The notes: generated by a model from the sequence alone, not told the origin. A DNA stretch of 64,000 nucleotides from Lotus japonicus (GCF_012489685.1 NC_080043.1:55760289-55824288), one strand, 5' to 3'. Numbered from the stretch's first letter, positions 1 to 11,439 are shown. Numbers and translations: made by a program.

Positions 1-1237
1 TTGATTAATTCATTTTGTCGCAGAATCGACGTTTGCCTTAGGGTAGGCTTTTTAGAGACAATAAGTTAGCTAGAACACGTGACGACGTGTCGAGTGAGGT
101 CGGAGACGTTGTTTGGCTAATCACTTGCATTCATGCACTCATTTTGAGGTTAATACACGGCGGATTACCGGACCTCGGTGGATTCCAAAATGGTCATAAG
201 ACCCGGATTTCCATATTTAGGACACTACGGTGGTCCTTAGTAGCAGACGGAATGGCAGACCTACGGGTTCACTGCTGATCTGACTACTTTTGTGTGGTGT
301 AAGAGGCGCCCGAGCGGAATGGTCCCACTTTGGCCGGTGTTAGGGCTGACTCGATGGTGTCCATCCTTCTTCCGGAATGCATTTTGTTACCCAGCATTGC
401 ATTTCATGCAACATACATGCTGACTTAGTTGCTGAGTGTGATTGGTACCTGTTTATCCTACTTGAGGCATGCTAATTGTTATTATGATCTTCATATTCAT
501 TGTGATATATGCAACCCTAGGATTTTATCCCTAAACGTATAAGCCTGAGAGGCTAAATAATTATTACCCTATATATCTGGTTTTATTATTTATATAATTC
601 TTTGGAGTTGACCCTCGCGTCTTCTGTGTGTGTTTGGGCGGACTACGCCATTGTCAGTTGAGTATGGCGGACCGGTTCACGATGGTTCACCCTTCAGGGG
701 GAAACTAGGTTGAAGAAGCTTGATCAGGAGGACTACGGTTCAGGGGTGGTCGACCCCGCTGGCCACCGAGCGACTTACTCGAGATGGGACTAGTGTAGGA
801 GTAGTGTCGATGCTCTGACCGTCATGCTTCAGTTTTGGGGACAGGGTAGTTTCCTACCGGTAGCTTTTTGTGTGGTTTCCTATGGAGATCACAGAGAGCT
901 GGTTGGATTTAGGGGGTCTTTTCTTAGGCCGCTGGGCCAACTTGTTCTCAGATTTTGAGGTTTAGTGTTGCGGACACAGTATTTTTACCTTGGTTTGTAC
1001 TTTTGCCTACGGGCGTTACTCTCTTTTACTTTCCGTCACTGGAGGTTTACTCGTGACGTGGTTTACAACTTACAGTGGGGGCTGTAATCATATTGTATAT
1101 TAGTTCTGTTATCTTCGTTTTAGAGTTTCATCTCTTTCTGTCTTTACTTACATCATCGAAAAAAAATAATTCACGTTTTTCCGCTTAAGTTATTTCTTTG
1201 GTTACTAAAGTGACGCCACCGAAATCGGGGTGTTACA
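1..1237 (+). mobile_element. End of a long LTR (same family as element F), cut by window edge
   Basis: This is the reverse complement of a diverged relative of the left part of the 4.1-kb unit at 37514-41662. Matching landmarks include the stretch around 60-140 (opposite 38401-38480) and the terminal sequence ending TGTTACA at 1231-1237, which corresponds to the TGTAACACC start at 37514. No open frame of note is present. The other end lies outside the window, so it cannot be said whether this is a solo LTR or part of a full element. No convincing primer-binding site follows 1237. Confidence 0.75.
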
Positions 1238-1417
1238 CGCCGGTTGCGACTAGGGAATTTGGGTCGTGACATTCTCGAACCGCCAAACTCATAATGGATG
1301 AAATAATTGCACGAGCTTCAAGGAAAAGTATCAAGTTATTCATTCAACCTGTTTAGTTAAATCAAAATCTACTATCAATTGAAGGTTTCACCTAGAAATT
1401 GTAACATTAAAATATTA
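1238..1417. other. Short intergenic stretch
   Basis: No gene, RNA or repeat is recognised between the LTR end and the MITE that follows. Confidence 0.5.
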
Positions 1418-1621
1418 GATTAATTTCTATGCACTGACAATGTAAAAAGTTTTACACAGCCATTCAATCTCAACCTTCCATTTCCTGTTTTAAATATTAT
1501 TAAATTCAGAATTAATTAAATATTATTAAATTCAAAATTAATTATCAGCTAGCAAAATAAAGAGATGTGATTGAATGATTGTGTAAAACTTATTTACAGT
1601 GTCAGTGCATAGAAATTAATC
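1418..1621. mobile_element. Foldback MITE, same family as 23342-23535
   Basis: The ends form a long terminal inverted repeat beginning GATTAATTTC and containing TATGCACTGACA plus a GTTTTACACA block. The middle is AT-rich and non-coding. The same inner TIR blocks occur in the MITE at 23342. The flanks (AATATTA and TATATTA) suggest a decayed target duplication, but it is not clean. Confidence 0.75.
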
Positions 1622-1932
1622 TATATTATGTTGGTTCCCCAAATTCTTTTGTCTTGCTTTATTTGGTTGATGAGAGAAAGAGTGAAGAGAGAAAGAGAAG
1701 ATGAGATGAGAGAAAGATATGAGAAATATAGTATATTTTGTAGGTTGTTTGATCTGATAGAGATAAAAGGGAAAGAATGATATGGATCTTCTCTCATTTT
1801 ATTTGGTTGAGTAGAGAAGAAAAATATACAAGATAACTTTGTAAAAAAATGACAAATTTATTCCAGTTATATAAATATATAAATAAGTATGATAAAACAC
1901 GAGGGATAAAGTGGGAATTAAGTAAAAAATAT
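1622..1932. other. Intergenic, GA-rich
   Basis: An AT/GA-rich stretch with two similar blocks (TTTATTTGGTTGA at about 1659 and 1800). No coding signal is seen. Confidence 0.5.
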
Positions 1933-2039
1933 GGTGCTCACTTGGGTGGTCAACTTTTTTTTTGTCCACCGGTGATACAGGCTAGAACACCGTTGGATTT
2001 AAGCATCTTGGAATATACTTTAATTGAATTGTTAGGATT

Positions 2040-2530
2040 AAGTGAATGGCAAAAGGGTACAAATGTAAATTAACAACCCCTGATCCCCTCTTCTTCTCCA
2101 TCGTCTGGAAAATGATGGTGGCTCCTCTCTGCCGCCACTACACTTCTCTATCTTCGTCGCCGCTGCTAATGCTAATGGTTGGCCCTCCTGAGAACGAAAA
2201 AATTTCGTCTTCGTCGCCAACGCTTTACCCAAAACCATATTCAAGAAGAACAAGAAGAAGAGAAGCCACGTCAGCGTCGGACACGGGAGAATTGGCAAGC
2301 ACCGGAAGCACCCTGGAGATCGCGCTAACGCCGGCGGCATGCACCACCCACCACCCTCAGAGTTGGTATGCGCTACTTCATTCTTTGATTCATCCTCTCA
2401 CAGATTCACGATTCCAAATTCCCCAAAACTTCCATTTTTGCTTGCTTTCTTCTTCACCAACCTCCATTGATGAGACTTGAGTTGAAAAGATAACAGACAA
2501 AAGAAGAGAAGAGAAGAAAAAATCTACATC
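2040..2530. other. GC-rich internal part of the Pack-MULE, origin unknown
   Basis: This stretch has open frames on both strands (for example 144 codons on plus from 2046) and gene-like base composition, rich in tcttc/cgccg. I do not recognise the product. It may be further captured coding or 5' UTR DNA. Confidence 0.35.
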
Positions 2531-2532
2531 AC

Positions 2533-2703
2533 ATGGAAGATATAGCAAAATATGCGCACAGTGCTGCTCACGTCGCAGTTGCGAGGCACGACCACGCTGC
2601 GCTCTGCCGCCTTGTCTCCACCCTCCCCCACCTCGCCAAGGCCGACAACCAGTTCTTTTGCCCCACCGTCAAAATTGACAAGCTCTGGTCTTTGCTTCCA
2701 TAA
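2533..2703 (+). pseudogene. Captured first-exon fragment of an ankyrin-repeat (ANKRD13/GPCR-chaperone-like) gene
   Basis: An ATG at 2533 opens a 56-codon frame whose first 40 or so residues (start MEDIAKYAHSAAHVAVARHD, then a HAALCRLVSTLPHLAKAD stretch) match the conserved N-terminus of plant ankyrin proteins with a C-terminal GPCR-chaperone (DUF3424/ANKRD13) domain. In intact genes this leads into ankyrin repeats. Here the similarity stops at about 2655 and the frame ends at 2701. Only the extreme N-terminus is present, inside the MULE ends, so this is a captured non-functional fragment. The identification is from memory of the family. Confidence 0.75.
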
Positions 2704-2985
2704 GAGGTGAAGGATTTTCATATGAGGATTTCCCGTAATCCGCAGGGTCGAAGCAGTAGACGGGTAAAACTGAGACAAATTCGTTGTTGGCGGTGTTGAG
2801 GGTCTCATTGTCACGGACACGGAGGTCGTTGCGGAACCAGACAATGGAGGTGCGGCGGAGTGTGGCGGCGTTGGAAGGGTCGAGGGGGCGGTGGGGGCCT
2901 ACTGAGTGAGGGGCACGAAGGGGGTTGTCGGAGAGGGTGGATTTGAAGGAGGATTTTGGAGGGCAAGGTTAGGTGGCGGCGGTGG
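2700..2985 (-). pseudogene. Captured fragment of a cryptochrome-DASH/photolyase gene
   Basis: Read on the minus strand, an open frame without its own start codon contains SIVWFRNDLRVRDNETLN, then NTANNEFVSVLPVYCFDP and ADYGKSS. This is the beginning of the photolyase alpha/beta (DNA-binding) domain typical of plant CRY-DASH (CRY3) proteins. A proline-rich leader containing LDPSNAATLRR precedes it, as in the organelle-targeted N-terminus of CRY-DASH. Similarity ends near 2720, abutting the opposite-strand ankyrin fragment. The FAD-binding C-terminal domain is absent. In the family this protein repairs or binds UV-damaged DNA; the fragment cannot do so. Confidence 0.8.
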
Positions 2986-3113
2986 AGAGTGAAAGCTTAC
3001 AAATCTGAATCTGAATTCCCGTAATCCTTATCTAGGTTCGACAAGCTCCAATGATAAATCTAAATTCAGATCTGAATTTGAAATTCACTTATTTTCTTAA
3101 GTTTTTACTCTTT
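2986..3113. other. Pack-MULE interior before the copia insertion
   Basis: AT-rich, with repeated AATCTGAATTC-like words. No gene is seen. Confidence 0.4.
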
Positions 3114-3118
3114 TGTTA

Positions 3119-3796
3119 TGTTGGGGTTTTGGGCTCCCTTCCTATGTGGAGAAAGACCCAAATATGTAAGCCCACTTTGTCTCACTTAAACAAGTGGAGA
3201 GGGGTCAGCTAGGGTTGAGAGAGAGGTCTAATTTGGCAAGAGAAGCAAAGAGAAAAGTGAGAGAGAAGAGAAGAAAAAGGATTTTCGCACAAAGTCTGAG
3301 CAGCGTTTTTAGATCTGCCGCCATGCCTTCGTTCACCGTCCGATCGGGCTGAAATTTGGACAGCAGGTTCGTGACTCGTGGTTCTTCAATCTGAACGGTG
3401 TGATCGGCGAGATGATTTCTGTGTTGGGAGAAAACTGCGTCGGACAGTAGCTGAAAAATCTGGTTTTTTCTGGTTTTCTTGGTTCTCTATTTCATACTTG
3501 TTGCTTAGTTGCTTGACCATTGTTGTGCACGAATTGTGCTGTGTATTAAGACTCTCTTGTAACCTGATTTGACAATAGTGGAGCTCTATTACTGGCTTGG
3601 TCTCGTGGATGTTTTCCTTCTCACATTGAGAAGGTTTTTACTACGTTAAAAATCTTGGTGTCTCTTTATTTGTGATTTTTAGTTGCTGCATTATTTGTTG
3701 TTGCTCCTCACAGATTCAGCAAGTTTGGGGAAATTATTATCTGCTGTGCATTGCTTGTTAGAGTTGCTATTGTTATTTGTGTTGAATTTCCCATCA
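3119..3796 (+). repeat. 5' LTR of the copia element
   Basis: Starts TGTTGGGGTTTTGGG and ends TTTCCCATCA, directly after the TGTTA duplication. The sequence around 3540-3650 (repeated CTCTTGTAACC, GAGCTC and pyrimidine runs) is the likely R region and processing zone. It is equal in length to the 3' copy. Confidence 0.95.
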
Positions 3797-3799
3797 GAG

Positions 3800-3811
3800 T
3801 GGCATCAGAGC
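3800..3811 (+). promoter_or_regulatory. Primer-binding site (tRNA-iMet type)
   Basis: TGGCATCAGAGC lies 3 bp after the 5' LTR and differs by one base from the usual plant copia site TGGTATCAGAGC, which is complementary to the 3' end of initiator tRNA-Met. Confidence 0.85.
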
Positions 3812-3843
3812 TCTTTGGTTAAGGGGTTGTTTGACTTGTTTGA

Positions 3844-6800
3844 ATGATGGAGGCAAATACGAATAGGATGATCTGTTTGAATGACACTAATTATCACTTG
3901 TGGAAGGGCAAGATGAAGGATCTGTTATTTGTGAAGAAGTTGCATCGTCCTGTGTTTTCTACTGAGAAGCCGGAAGATATGTCTGATGAGGAATGGAATT
4001 TTGAACATCAGCAGGTTTGTGGTTTCATTAGGCAGTTTGTAGAAGACAATGTTTGCAATCCCATTGCTAGTGAGGAACATGCAAGATCCTTGTGGCAGAA
4101 GATTGAGTCTTTGTATGCTTCTAAATCAGAGAATAATAAATTGTATTTGTTGAATTCCTTGATGAATTTGAGATACAAGGAGGGCACTTCTATTTCAGAT
4201 CACTTGAATGATTTTCAGGGGCTTCGAGATCAATTGTCAGGAATGAGCATCAAGTTTGATGATGAAGTGTTGGGGCTATGGCTACTGAATACTCTACCAG
4301 ACTCTTGGGAAACTTTTCGGGTTTCAATTACTAATTCATCTCCAGATGGTGTTGTCTCGTTTGAAAATGTAAAAGGCAGCATTCTTAATGAGGAGATGAG
4401 AAGGAAGGCACAGGGTACTTCATCTCATTCTGAGGTACTTGTTACTGAGAACAGGGGGAGAAGTCAGAAAAAGGAACCGAAAGGGAATAGAGAGAAAAGC
4501 AGAAGTGCAAGTAGAGAGAACAACAGAAGTAAGTCCAAGTCCAGATACAAGAATGTAGAGTGCAATTATTGTCACAAAATGGGGCACATACAGAAGAACT
4601 GTTTTATATGGAAACGGGAGAGCAAAGGCAACAAGGGCAAGCAGAGAGAGAAGGATCATGATGATGATGACCGTGTTACTACTGCTACTTGTGATGATCT
4701 GATTATTCTCCGTGACCATGATTTAGTCAATCTTGTATCATATGAGAGCATGTGGATAATTGATAGTGGTGCTACACTGCATGTTACACCAAGGAAGGAT
4801 TTCTTCACATCTTACACTTCTGGTGATTTTGGAGTGTTGAAGATGGGTAATGATGGTGTGTCTAAGGTAGTTGGCATTGGAGATATTTGTTTGCAGACCA
4901 ACATGGGAGTGCAGTTGTTGCTTAGAGGAGTCAAACATGCTCCAGATGTTTGCTTTAATTTGATATCTGTGCATATGCTTGATGAGGGTGGTTATGATAA
5001 TCACTTTGGTTCTGGAAAATGGAAACTCACCAGAGGTAACTTGGTTATGGCCAGAGGGGAGAAAATTAATAAACTGTATTGGACTAAAGCAATGGTTGCT
5101 AGAGACAGTGTGAACGCCATGGATATGGAGGCTTCCTTGTGGCACCGCAGGCTTAGTCATATCAGTGAAAAGGGGCTGAATTGTTTAGCTAAAAAGGATG
5201 TGCTTCCAGGATTGAAGAGTGCAGAGTTGGAGAAATGTTCTCATTGCATGGCTGGCAAGCAGACTAGAGTATCCTTCAAGAAGCATCCTCCCTCAAGGAA
5301 GTCAGAGTTGCTTGAATTGGTGCATTCTGATGTTTGTGGCCCGTTGAAGGTAAAGTCTTTTAGTCGTGCACTTTACTTTGTAACCTTTATTGATGATTGT
5401 TCCAGGAAGCTTTGGGTCTATGCTTTGAAGACAAAAGACCAAGTTCTGGAGAAATTCAAAGAGTTCCATGTTATGGTGGAGAGACAGTCAGGCAAGAAGC
5501 TGAAATGCATTCATACTGACAATGGTGGTGAGTATTGTGGTCCATTTGATGTTTATTGCAAGCAGCAAGGTATCAGACATGAAAAAACTCCTCCTAAAAA
5601 TCCTCAGCTGAATGGTTTAGCGGAGAGGATGAACAGGACTTTGATTGAGAGAGTTAGGTGTATGCTTTCTGAAGCAAAGTTACCTAAGCACTTTTGGGGT
5701 GAAGCATTGTACACGGCAGTGCATGTTATTAATCTCAGTCCTGCAGTTGCTTTGAATGCAGATGTGCCAGACAAAATCTGGTTTGGCAAGAATGTCAGGT
5801 ATGATCATTTGCGTGTCTTTGGTTACAAGGCATATGTGCATGTTCCAAAAGATGAAAAATTCAAGTTGGATGCGAAGACAAGGCAGTGTATCTTTATCGG
5901 TTATGGTCAAGATGAATTTGGTTACAAGTTGTATGATCCTGTTGAGAAGAAGTCAGTTAGAAGCCGTGATGTGAAGTTCATGGAAGACCAAACCATTGAA
6001 GACATTGATAGGGTGGAGAAGACTACACCCGAGAGAGATAACAGTTTGTCTGATGTTGATCCAGTTAGGACACATGTTCATGATTTGGGTACTGTTGAGA
6101 ATAATGTTCAGAATGATGAACAACATGATGATGTTGATGATCAGCAGCAGCTTGGAGATGATGTAGATGTTCCTGTTGATGATGTTGAAGAGGAACATGA
6201 GATGTCACAAGATGAGAATATTGGTGAAGCTCCTGAACCACCTCAAGTTCAACCTTGGAGGTCTAATAGGCAGAGGAAACCATCTACCAGGTATTCTTCT
6301 GATGACTATGTTACCTTGACAGATGGTGGTGAACCTGAGTGTTTTCAAGAGGCCATGGAGAGTGATGAAAAGAAGAAGTGGTTGGATGCTATGCAAGATG
6401 AAATGAAGTCTTTGCATGATAATCACACTTTTGATTTGGTGAAATTGCCAAAAGGCAAGAAGGCTTTGGAAAACAGGTGGATTTACAGGGTGAAGCAAGA
6501 GAGTAATTCTACATCTCCGAGGTATAAAGCCAGATTGGTGGTGAAAGGTTTCAGACAAAGAAAGGGTGTTGATTTCAATGAGATTTTTTCTCCTATGGTG
6601 AAGATGTCATCCATTAGAACCGTGTTGAGTTTGGCTGCTACTCTTGATTTGGAGGTAGAGCAAATGGATGTAAAAACTGCTTTCCTTCATGGTGATTTGG
6701 AGGAAGAGATTTACATGAAGCAACCTGATGGTTTTCTTGTTGAAGGCAAGGAGGACTATGTTTGCAGGTTGAGGAAGAGCTTATATGGCTTGAAGCAGGC

Positions 6801-7896
6801 TCCACGCCAGTGGTACAAGAAGTTTGAGTCTGTTATGTGTGAGCAAGGCTACAAGAAGACTACTTCTGATCACTGTGTCTTTATTAAAAAGTTTGCTGAT
6901 GATGATTTCATTATCCTGTTATTGTATGTTGATGACATGCTTATTGTTGGGAAAAATATTTCCATGATTGACAGGTTAAAGAAGCAATTGGGCGAGTCAT
7001 TTGCCATGAAAGACATGGGAGCTGCTAAGCAGATTCTTGGTATAAGAATCATGCGTGATAGAAAAGAGAAGAAACTTTGGCTGTCACAGGAACACTATGT
7101 TAAAAGGGTGCTACAGAGGTTCCATATGCAAAAGGCTAAGGCGGTAAGCACTCCTCTTGCTCCTCATTTTAAATTGAGTGCTAAACAAAGTCCTTCAAAT
7201 GAAGCTGAAAAATCAGATATGCAACAGGTTCCTTATGCATCTGTTGTGGGTAGTTTGATGTATGCAATGGTGTGCACAAGACCAGATATAGCGCATGCTG
7301 TTGGTACAGTCAGTAGATTTCTGTCTAATCCAGGTAGAGAGCATTGGAATGCTGCGAAATGGATTTTGAGGTATCTTTATGGCACTAGTAGTATTAGGCT
7401 TTGTTTTGGAGGTAATAAGCCTACCCTTGTGGGCTATACTGATTCTGATATGGCTGGAGACATTGATTCCAGAAAGTCCACTTCAGGCTACTTGATTAAG
7501 TTTGCAGGGGGAGCTGTAGCATGGCAATCCAGATTGCAGAAGTGTGTTGCATTGTCCACTACTGAGGCAGAGTTCATTGCCATTACAGAAGCATGCAAGG
7601 AATTGATTTGGTTGAAGAAATTCTTGCAGGAGCTTGGTTTTGTGCAGGACAAATACTTGTTGTTTTGTGATAGTCAGAGTGCTATTCATCTTGGTAAGAA
7701 TTGAACTTTTCATTCTAGGTCCAAGCACATTGATGTGAGGTATCATTGGATACGCGATGCTTTGGATGCTGGGTTGTTGGAATTGGCCAAAGTTTATACA
7801 GATGATAATGGTGCTGATATGATGACAAAGGCATTACCGAGAAGCAAGTTTGAAACTTGTTGTGAGATCGCCGGTTTGGCGGTTCTCTCCACATAG
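3844..7896 (+). pseudogene. gag-pol polyprotein of the copia element, one premature stop
   Basis: A 1286-codon frame runs from the ATG at 3844 to a TGA at 7702-7704. The same frame then continues for 63 more sense codons with copia RNase H-tail sequence to TAG at 7894-7896, so the TGA is a nonsense change near the end of RNase H. Domains: gag with CX2CX4HX4C knuckle (about residues 240-253); protease DSGA (from 307); GAG-pre-integrase (about 430); integrase catalytic residues near D517/518, D559 and E594 (D,D-35-E spacing); RT YVDD (1028-1031); RNase H acidic residues near D1200, E1241 and D1276. All catalytic motifs lie before the stop. An RRNA-like basic stretch (about 205-235) precedes the knuckle. 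It acts in virus-like particles to copy element RNA and integrate the cDNA. Truncation of the last 64 residues probably impairs RNase H. Confidence 0.93.
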
Positions 7897-7898
7897 TT

Positions 7899-7912
7899 GT
7901 GAGGGGGAGATT
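7899..7912 (+). promoter_or_regulatory. Polypurine tract
   Basis: A purine run (GTGAGGGGGAGATT) lies immediately before the 3' LTR and would prime plus-strand DNA synthesis. Confidence 0.8.
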
Positions 7913-8590
7913 TGTTGAGGTTTTGGGCTCCCTTCCTATGTGGAGAAAGGCTCAAATATGTAAGCCCACTTTGTCTCACTTAAACAAGTGGAAAGGGGTC
8001 AGCTAGGGTTGAGAGAGAGGTCTAATTTGGCAAGAGAAGCAAAGAGAAAAGTGAGAGAGAAGAGAAGAAAAATGATTTTCGCACAAAGTCTGAGCAGCGT
8101 TTTTAGATCTACCGCCACGCCTTCGTTCACCGTCTGATTGGGCTGAAATTTGGACAGCAGGTTCGTGACTCGTGGTTCTTCAATCTGAACGGTGTGATCG
8201 GCAAGATGATTCCTGTGTTGGGAGAAAACTGCGTCGGACAGTAGCTGCAAAATCTGGTTTTTTCTGGTTTTCTTGGTTCTCTATTTCATACTTGTTGCTT
8301 AGTTGCTTGGCCATTGTTGTGCACGAATTGTGCTATGTATTAAGACTCTCTTGTAACCTGATTTGACAATAGTGGAGCTCTATTACTGGCTTGGTCCTGT
8401 GGATGTTTTCCTTCTCACATTGAGAAGGTTTTTACCACGTTAAAAATCTTGGTGTATCTTTATTTGTGATTTTTAGTTGCTGCATTATTTGTTGTTGCTC
8501 CTCACAGATTCAGCAAGTTTGGGGAAATTATTATCCGCTGTGCATTGCTTGTTAGAGTTGCTATTGTTATTTGTGTTGAATTTCCCATCA
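7913..8590 (+). repeat. 3' LTR of the copia element
   Basis: Same length as the 5' LTR. Most of the roughly 19 differences are transitions, consistent with deamination of methylated cytosines after insertion. Confidence 0.95.
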
Positions 8591-8595
8591 TGTTA

Positions 8596-8792
8596 TTCTA
8601 GCTTTGAAGTCGATTACATTACAGTTACATTTCACATTCTCGTCCCAATACGATGCCACATCTTTGCATTTGCATGTAGATGATGAACTGAGATTGGTTG
8701 GTGATGGTGAAAGAGGGAGATAAACCAGAGGGTTCATTTTGATATTTTTTAAAAAATATTTTTATCTAGTGTAAATTATTAATATAACCCTT
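8596..8792. other. Pack-MULE interior after the copia insertion
   Basis: AT-rich remainder of the MULE up to its right terminal repeat. No coding signal. Confidence 0.4.
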
Positions 8793-8839
8793 GGTTCGCC
8801 GGTGGGCCAATGATGAAAGTGTTCACCCTAGTGGGCACC

Positions 8840-9052
8840 AAAAATTACATTTCTCTTCAATTTGAAGAGATTCTAAAAAGAAGGTGGACCCGAACATTTA
8901 ATTTCTTTCCCTCCTGTTTATGTTGCAACCAAACGGAGGTGATTACTTATTTAGCTATATTTTACCTAAGTCTCTCTTGGCAAAGTCTCATTTAACATAC
9001 ATACATAAATACATTACCGTGTGTTTGTTTGGATGTGAATTGAATAGATAGT
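8840..9052. other. Intergenic
   Basis: Nothing recognised. Confidence 0.4.
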
Positions 9053-9134
9053 GATCGGGGGGAGCCAATCAAACCTAATTGATCGGGGGGAGCCAATCAA
9101 ACCTAATTGATCGGGGGGAGCCAATCAAACCTAC
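9053..9134 (+). repeat. 28-bp tandem repeat, three copies
   Basis: The unit GATCGGGGGGAGCCAATCAA plus AACCTAATT starts at 9053, 9081 and 9109. The third copy is truncated by a few bases. The copies are identical and contiguous. Confidence 0.95.
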
Positions 9135-10137
9135 CCAGGAGAGGGGTAGCGAGGAGGGACGGGGAGCAGTAGAAGTTTGGAGTGAGGAGGTGGAAACGGG
9201 GATGTCTTTCCTTCAGTCGGGTGCCGGCGAGTCCCAAGGGGGGGGGTACCTGCAAGGTGCTCCGAAGCTTAAGTTAGACTTTGAGGAATTTGTTCTGAGT
9301 TCTTGAGGAGTTTTAGAGATAGAGAATTTAAGAGTTACCTTGGCCCTTTGAGATGAGGGGCCTTTTATACTGGGGGTTTAGTGATGTGGACACAAACTCA
9401 GAGGTCTATGAGAAGCTAGAGACTGGGGCAGATCCTTACCCTTGGATCTGCCTGTAACCCAAGTCAACTCCAGCCATCCAACGGTCTGAAGATCCTAGGT
9501 GCCGCTGACAAGATCTCGGGCTTTGGTCCCATGTCTCTTTTCCAGCAGCCAAGTGTCAGAGATGTGACGGCTGAGTTGAAACGGATCTTCTTCTGGGAGG
9601 TGCTGGTAGGTTAGGGGAGGGTAGGTGTCCGGGCTGGACCGGGGTCGTTACGTCGGTTAATTGGAAGGTCGTTCTTCGGGCCAATCGTGGCGCCCTTCTA
9701 TTAAGTTACTAGGATAGGCCTTGTAATAAACCGGCTCCTCTTGTGGGTCGGTTCGCTCGGTTAGTTGACCGTCTTATGAGGTCCAAACGTCCTTGCTTTG
9801 GCCTGGCACGCCGACGACCGCCCTTGGGGGTTCAAACGTCCTCGTCCTGATGGGGCTGACTAGTTCTCGTCCCAAGGGGTCTATCTTGTGACCGTCCTCT
9901 AGGGGGTCAATCGTGCTCTCTCGGGTCTGGTATCTTGATGACCGTCCCATGGGGTTTAGGTGTCCTTGCCTCATCGGGTGGACGAGTTGGTAAGTTTTAG
10001 TCACCCTTCGGGCAATCGTGCTAGAGTGGGAGCCCGGGGGGTCTGGTATTTTCCCGATCCCCAGAACAGATAGCCAGAGGACAAAGAGAGTTAGGCTAGG
10101 GCGAGATGACCCACCTTCGATTGTTAGCTCCACTCAA
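9135..10137. other. GC-rich stretch, probable LTR-retroelement remnant
   Basis: Clearly higher GC than its neighbours, rich in GGTC/GACC words, with a TTTTATACTGGGG TATA-like block near 9363 and repeated short blocks of the type GACCGTC...GGGGT between 9765 and 9965. No long frame or recognisable domain. The composition resembles LTR or leader sequence of gypsy-type elements, but no paired LTR is visible, so the class is not assigned. Confidence 0.35.
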
Positions 10138-10164
10138 GAAGAAAGATATATATAAAACGTATGT

Positions 10165-10945
10165 CTCATAGCTTTTTGCAATGAGAAAAACTTATATGCA
10201 GTACCATATGTGCAGTTGGTACTGTTCTTCAATAAAAAAACGACACGTGGACACCCCATTAACTTTTTCACATTGGCTCTTTTATTCCTGGTACCTCCAC
10301 TTCCCAGTAATCCCGTTTCCATGAAAGATTTGAACATATCTCATCTCTCCTTAACTTGTGATGGGTTTTGTTCCATTGACAACAAAACTAGCTATGTTGC
10401 TTCACTATATTTCTACACAAGCATAGCTCTGGAGCGACTAATGAGAGAACCTTGGAAATGAAAAGTAAAATTTCAAGATCCCAATCACAACGAAAGCAAG
10501 AGAGGGCTTTGTATGAAGAAATTTCAATGATGCAAGTTTAAATTGTGAAATTGGTTCTATTAATTTTGTACTCCACCGTGATCTAAGATTCATACCGCTG
10601 TCAACACCTATCTCTAGCTCAGCATCCCGGCAATGTCGAGGAGGTCAAAAGTTACGGACTCATGCTCATTTCTTGGCTGTCCATGTCGTAGCGTCGGGGC
10701 TGGAAGCTTCAATATTGACAATGACGGAAGAGGGAAGCATATTGGAGTCTGGAGATTAAGGTCTCATGTTGTGAGAGGTTGGAGTGGAGATGAGAGGTTA
10801 GTGAAAGAGGGAAACGTGTTAGTTTTTCTTTCAGACATAATGTTGAAAAGAAATCCAGGTGTCATGATTTGGTTGGAAAACAGTACCAACAGCATAATTG
10901 GTACTGTACTTAAGTTTTCCCCTTTTGCAATCTCCTTTTAGATGA
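10165..10945. mobile_element. DNA-transposon remnant with inverted ends
   Basis: The left end (10170-10235: TTTTGCAATGAGAAAAACTT, then GCAGTACC and GCAGTTGGTACTGTT) and the right end (10880-10940: AACAGTACCAACAGC, GGTACTGTAC, then AAGTTTTCCCC and TTTTGCAA) are inverted copies. The interior has no recognisable gene. Exact termini and target duplication are not resolved. Confidence 0.5.
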
Positions 10946-11256
10946 GAAGAGATTCGAGAGAGATGGTAGTTAATAATTGTTATCTATTTTTATTAAATTG
11001 CTGTCGTAATTTCGACCTAAGTATGGTGAAGATCAAAGGTTTCCTAAAAAATGCGGCTCCTAGGAATCTAACTCTCGACCTAAAGGACAAACAACTACTT
11101 TTTTCCACTATGACCGACAACCGTTAGATAAATTAAATAATTTATATTAATGTTTTATATTTATGTGGCAAAACTGTATTTTTATTCATTTTCTATCACC
11201 CACCTCATTATTTCTCTTAATTTTTTTCTTATCTTTCAATCATATCAAACAATCTA
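10946..11256. other. Intergenic
   Basis: AT-rich, no feature recognised. Confidence 0.4.
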
Positions 11257-11439
11257 TTAAGTATAGGTGCCCACTAGGGTGGACCATTTATATTTTGGTC
11301 CACCGGTGCACCAGAGTTAAATACCATTGGATTTGGAATCTAGGAATATTCTTTTGAGTGGCTAGGATTCATTTAGACATGAAAGGGTAAACAAGTAAAC
11401 TTCATCCAAAGTCATTCTCAAAGTTCTGATCTGAAAATT

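Larger units (their letters stand above)
3119..8590 (+). mobile_element. Ty1/copia LTR retrotransposon, nearly complete (Tork/Tnt1-like)
   Basis: A 5472-bp element bounded by the perfect 5-bp duplication TGTTA (3114-3118 and 8591-8595). Both LTRs are 678 bp, begin TG and end CA. The order is LTR, primer site for initiator methionine tRNA, a single gag-pol frame, polypurine tract, LTR. The pol order protease, integrase, RT, RNase H is diagnostic of copia. By hand count the LTRs differ at about 19 substitutions and no indels (about 97% identity), so the insertion is moderately old. It lies inside the Pack-MULE, so it is younger than that element. Confidence 0.95.
1933..8839. mobile_element. Pack-MULE-like element interrupted by a copia element
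   Basis: The left end (GGTGCTCACTTGGGTGG, with TCCACCGGTG about 40 bp in) and the right end (8793-8839, ending AGTGGGCACC) are inverted versions of one terminal repeat. The same terminal repeat bounds the element at 11266-12361, which has a perfect 9-bp target duplication. Here the flanking 9-mers, AAAAAATAT (1924-1932) and AAAAATTAC (8840-8848), match at 7 of 9 positions. Removing the copia insertion leaves about 1.4 kb. The internal DNA is markedly more GC-rich than the surroundings and contains fragments of two host genes (2533-2701 and 2700-2985), as in Pack-MULEs. No transposase is seen, so the element is non-autonomous. Confidence 0.7.

Noticed and set aside
1238..1290. Possible primer-binding site after the LTR end at 1237
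   Set aside because: The sequence does not begin with TGG and matches no tRNA 3' end that I can recognise.
9053..9134. Three regular 28-bp repeats looked like a CRISPR array
   Set aside because: The copies are contiguous with no spacers and the genome is a plant; it is a short tandem repeat.
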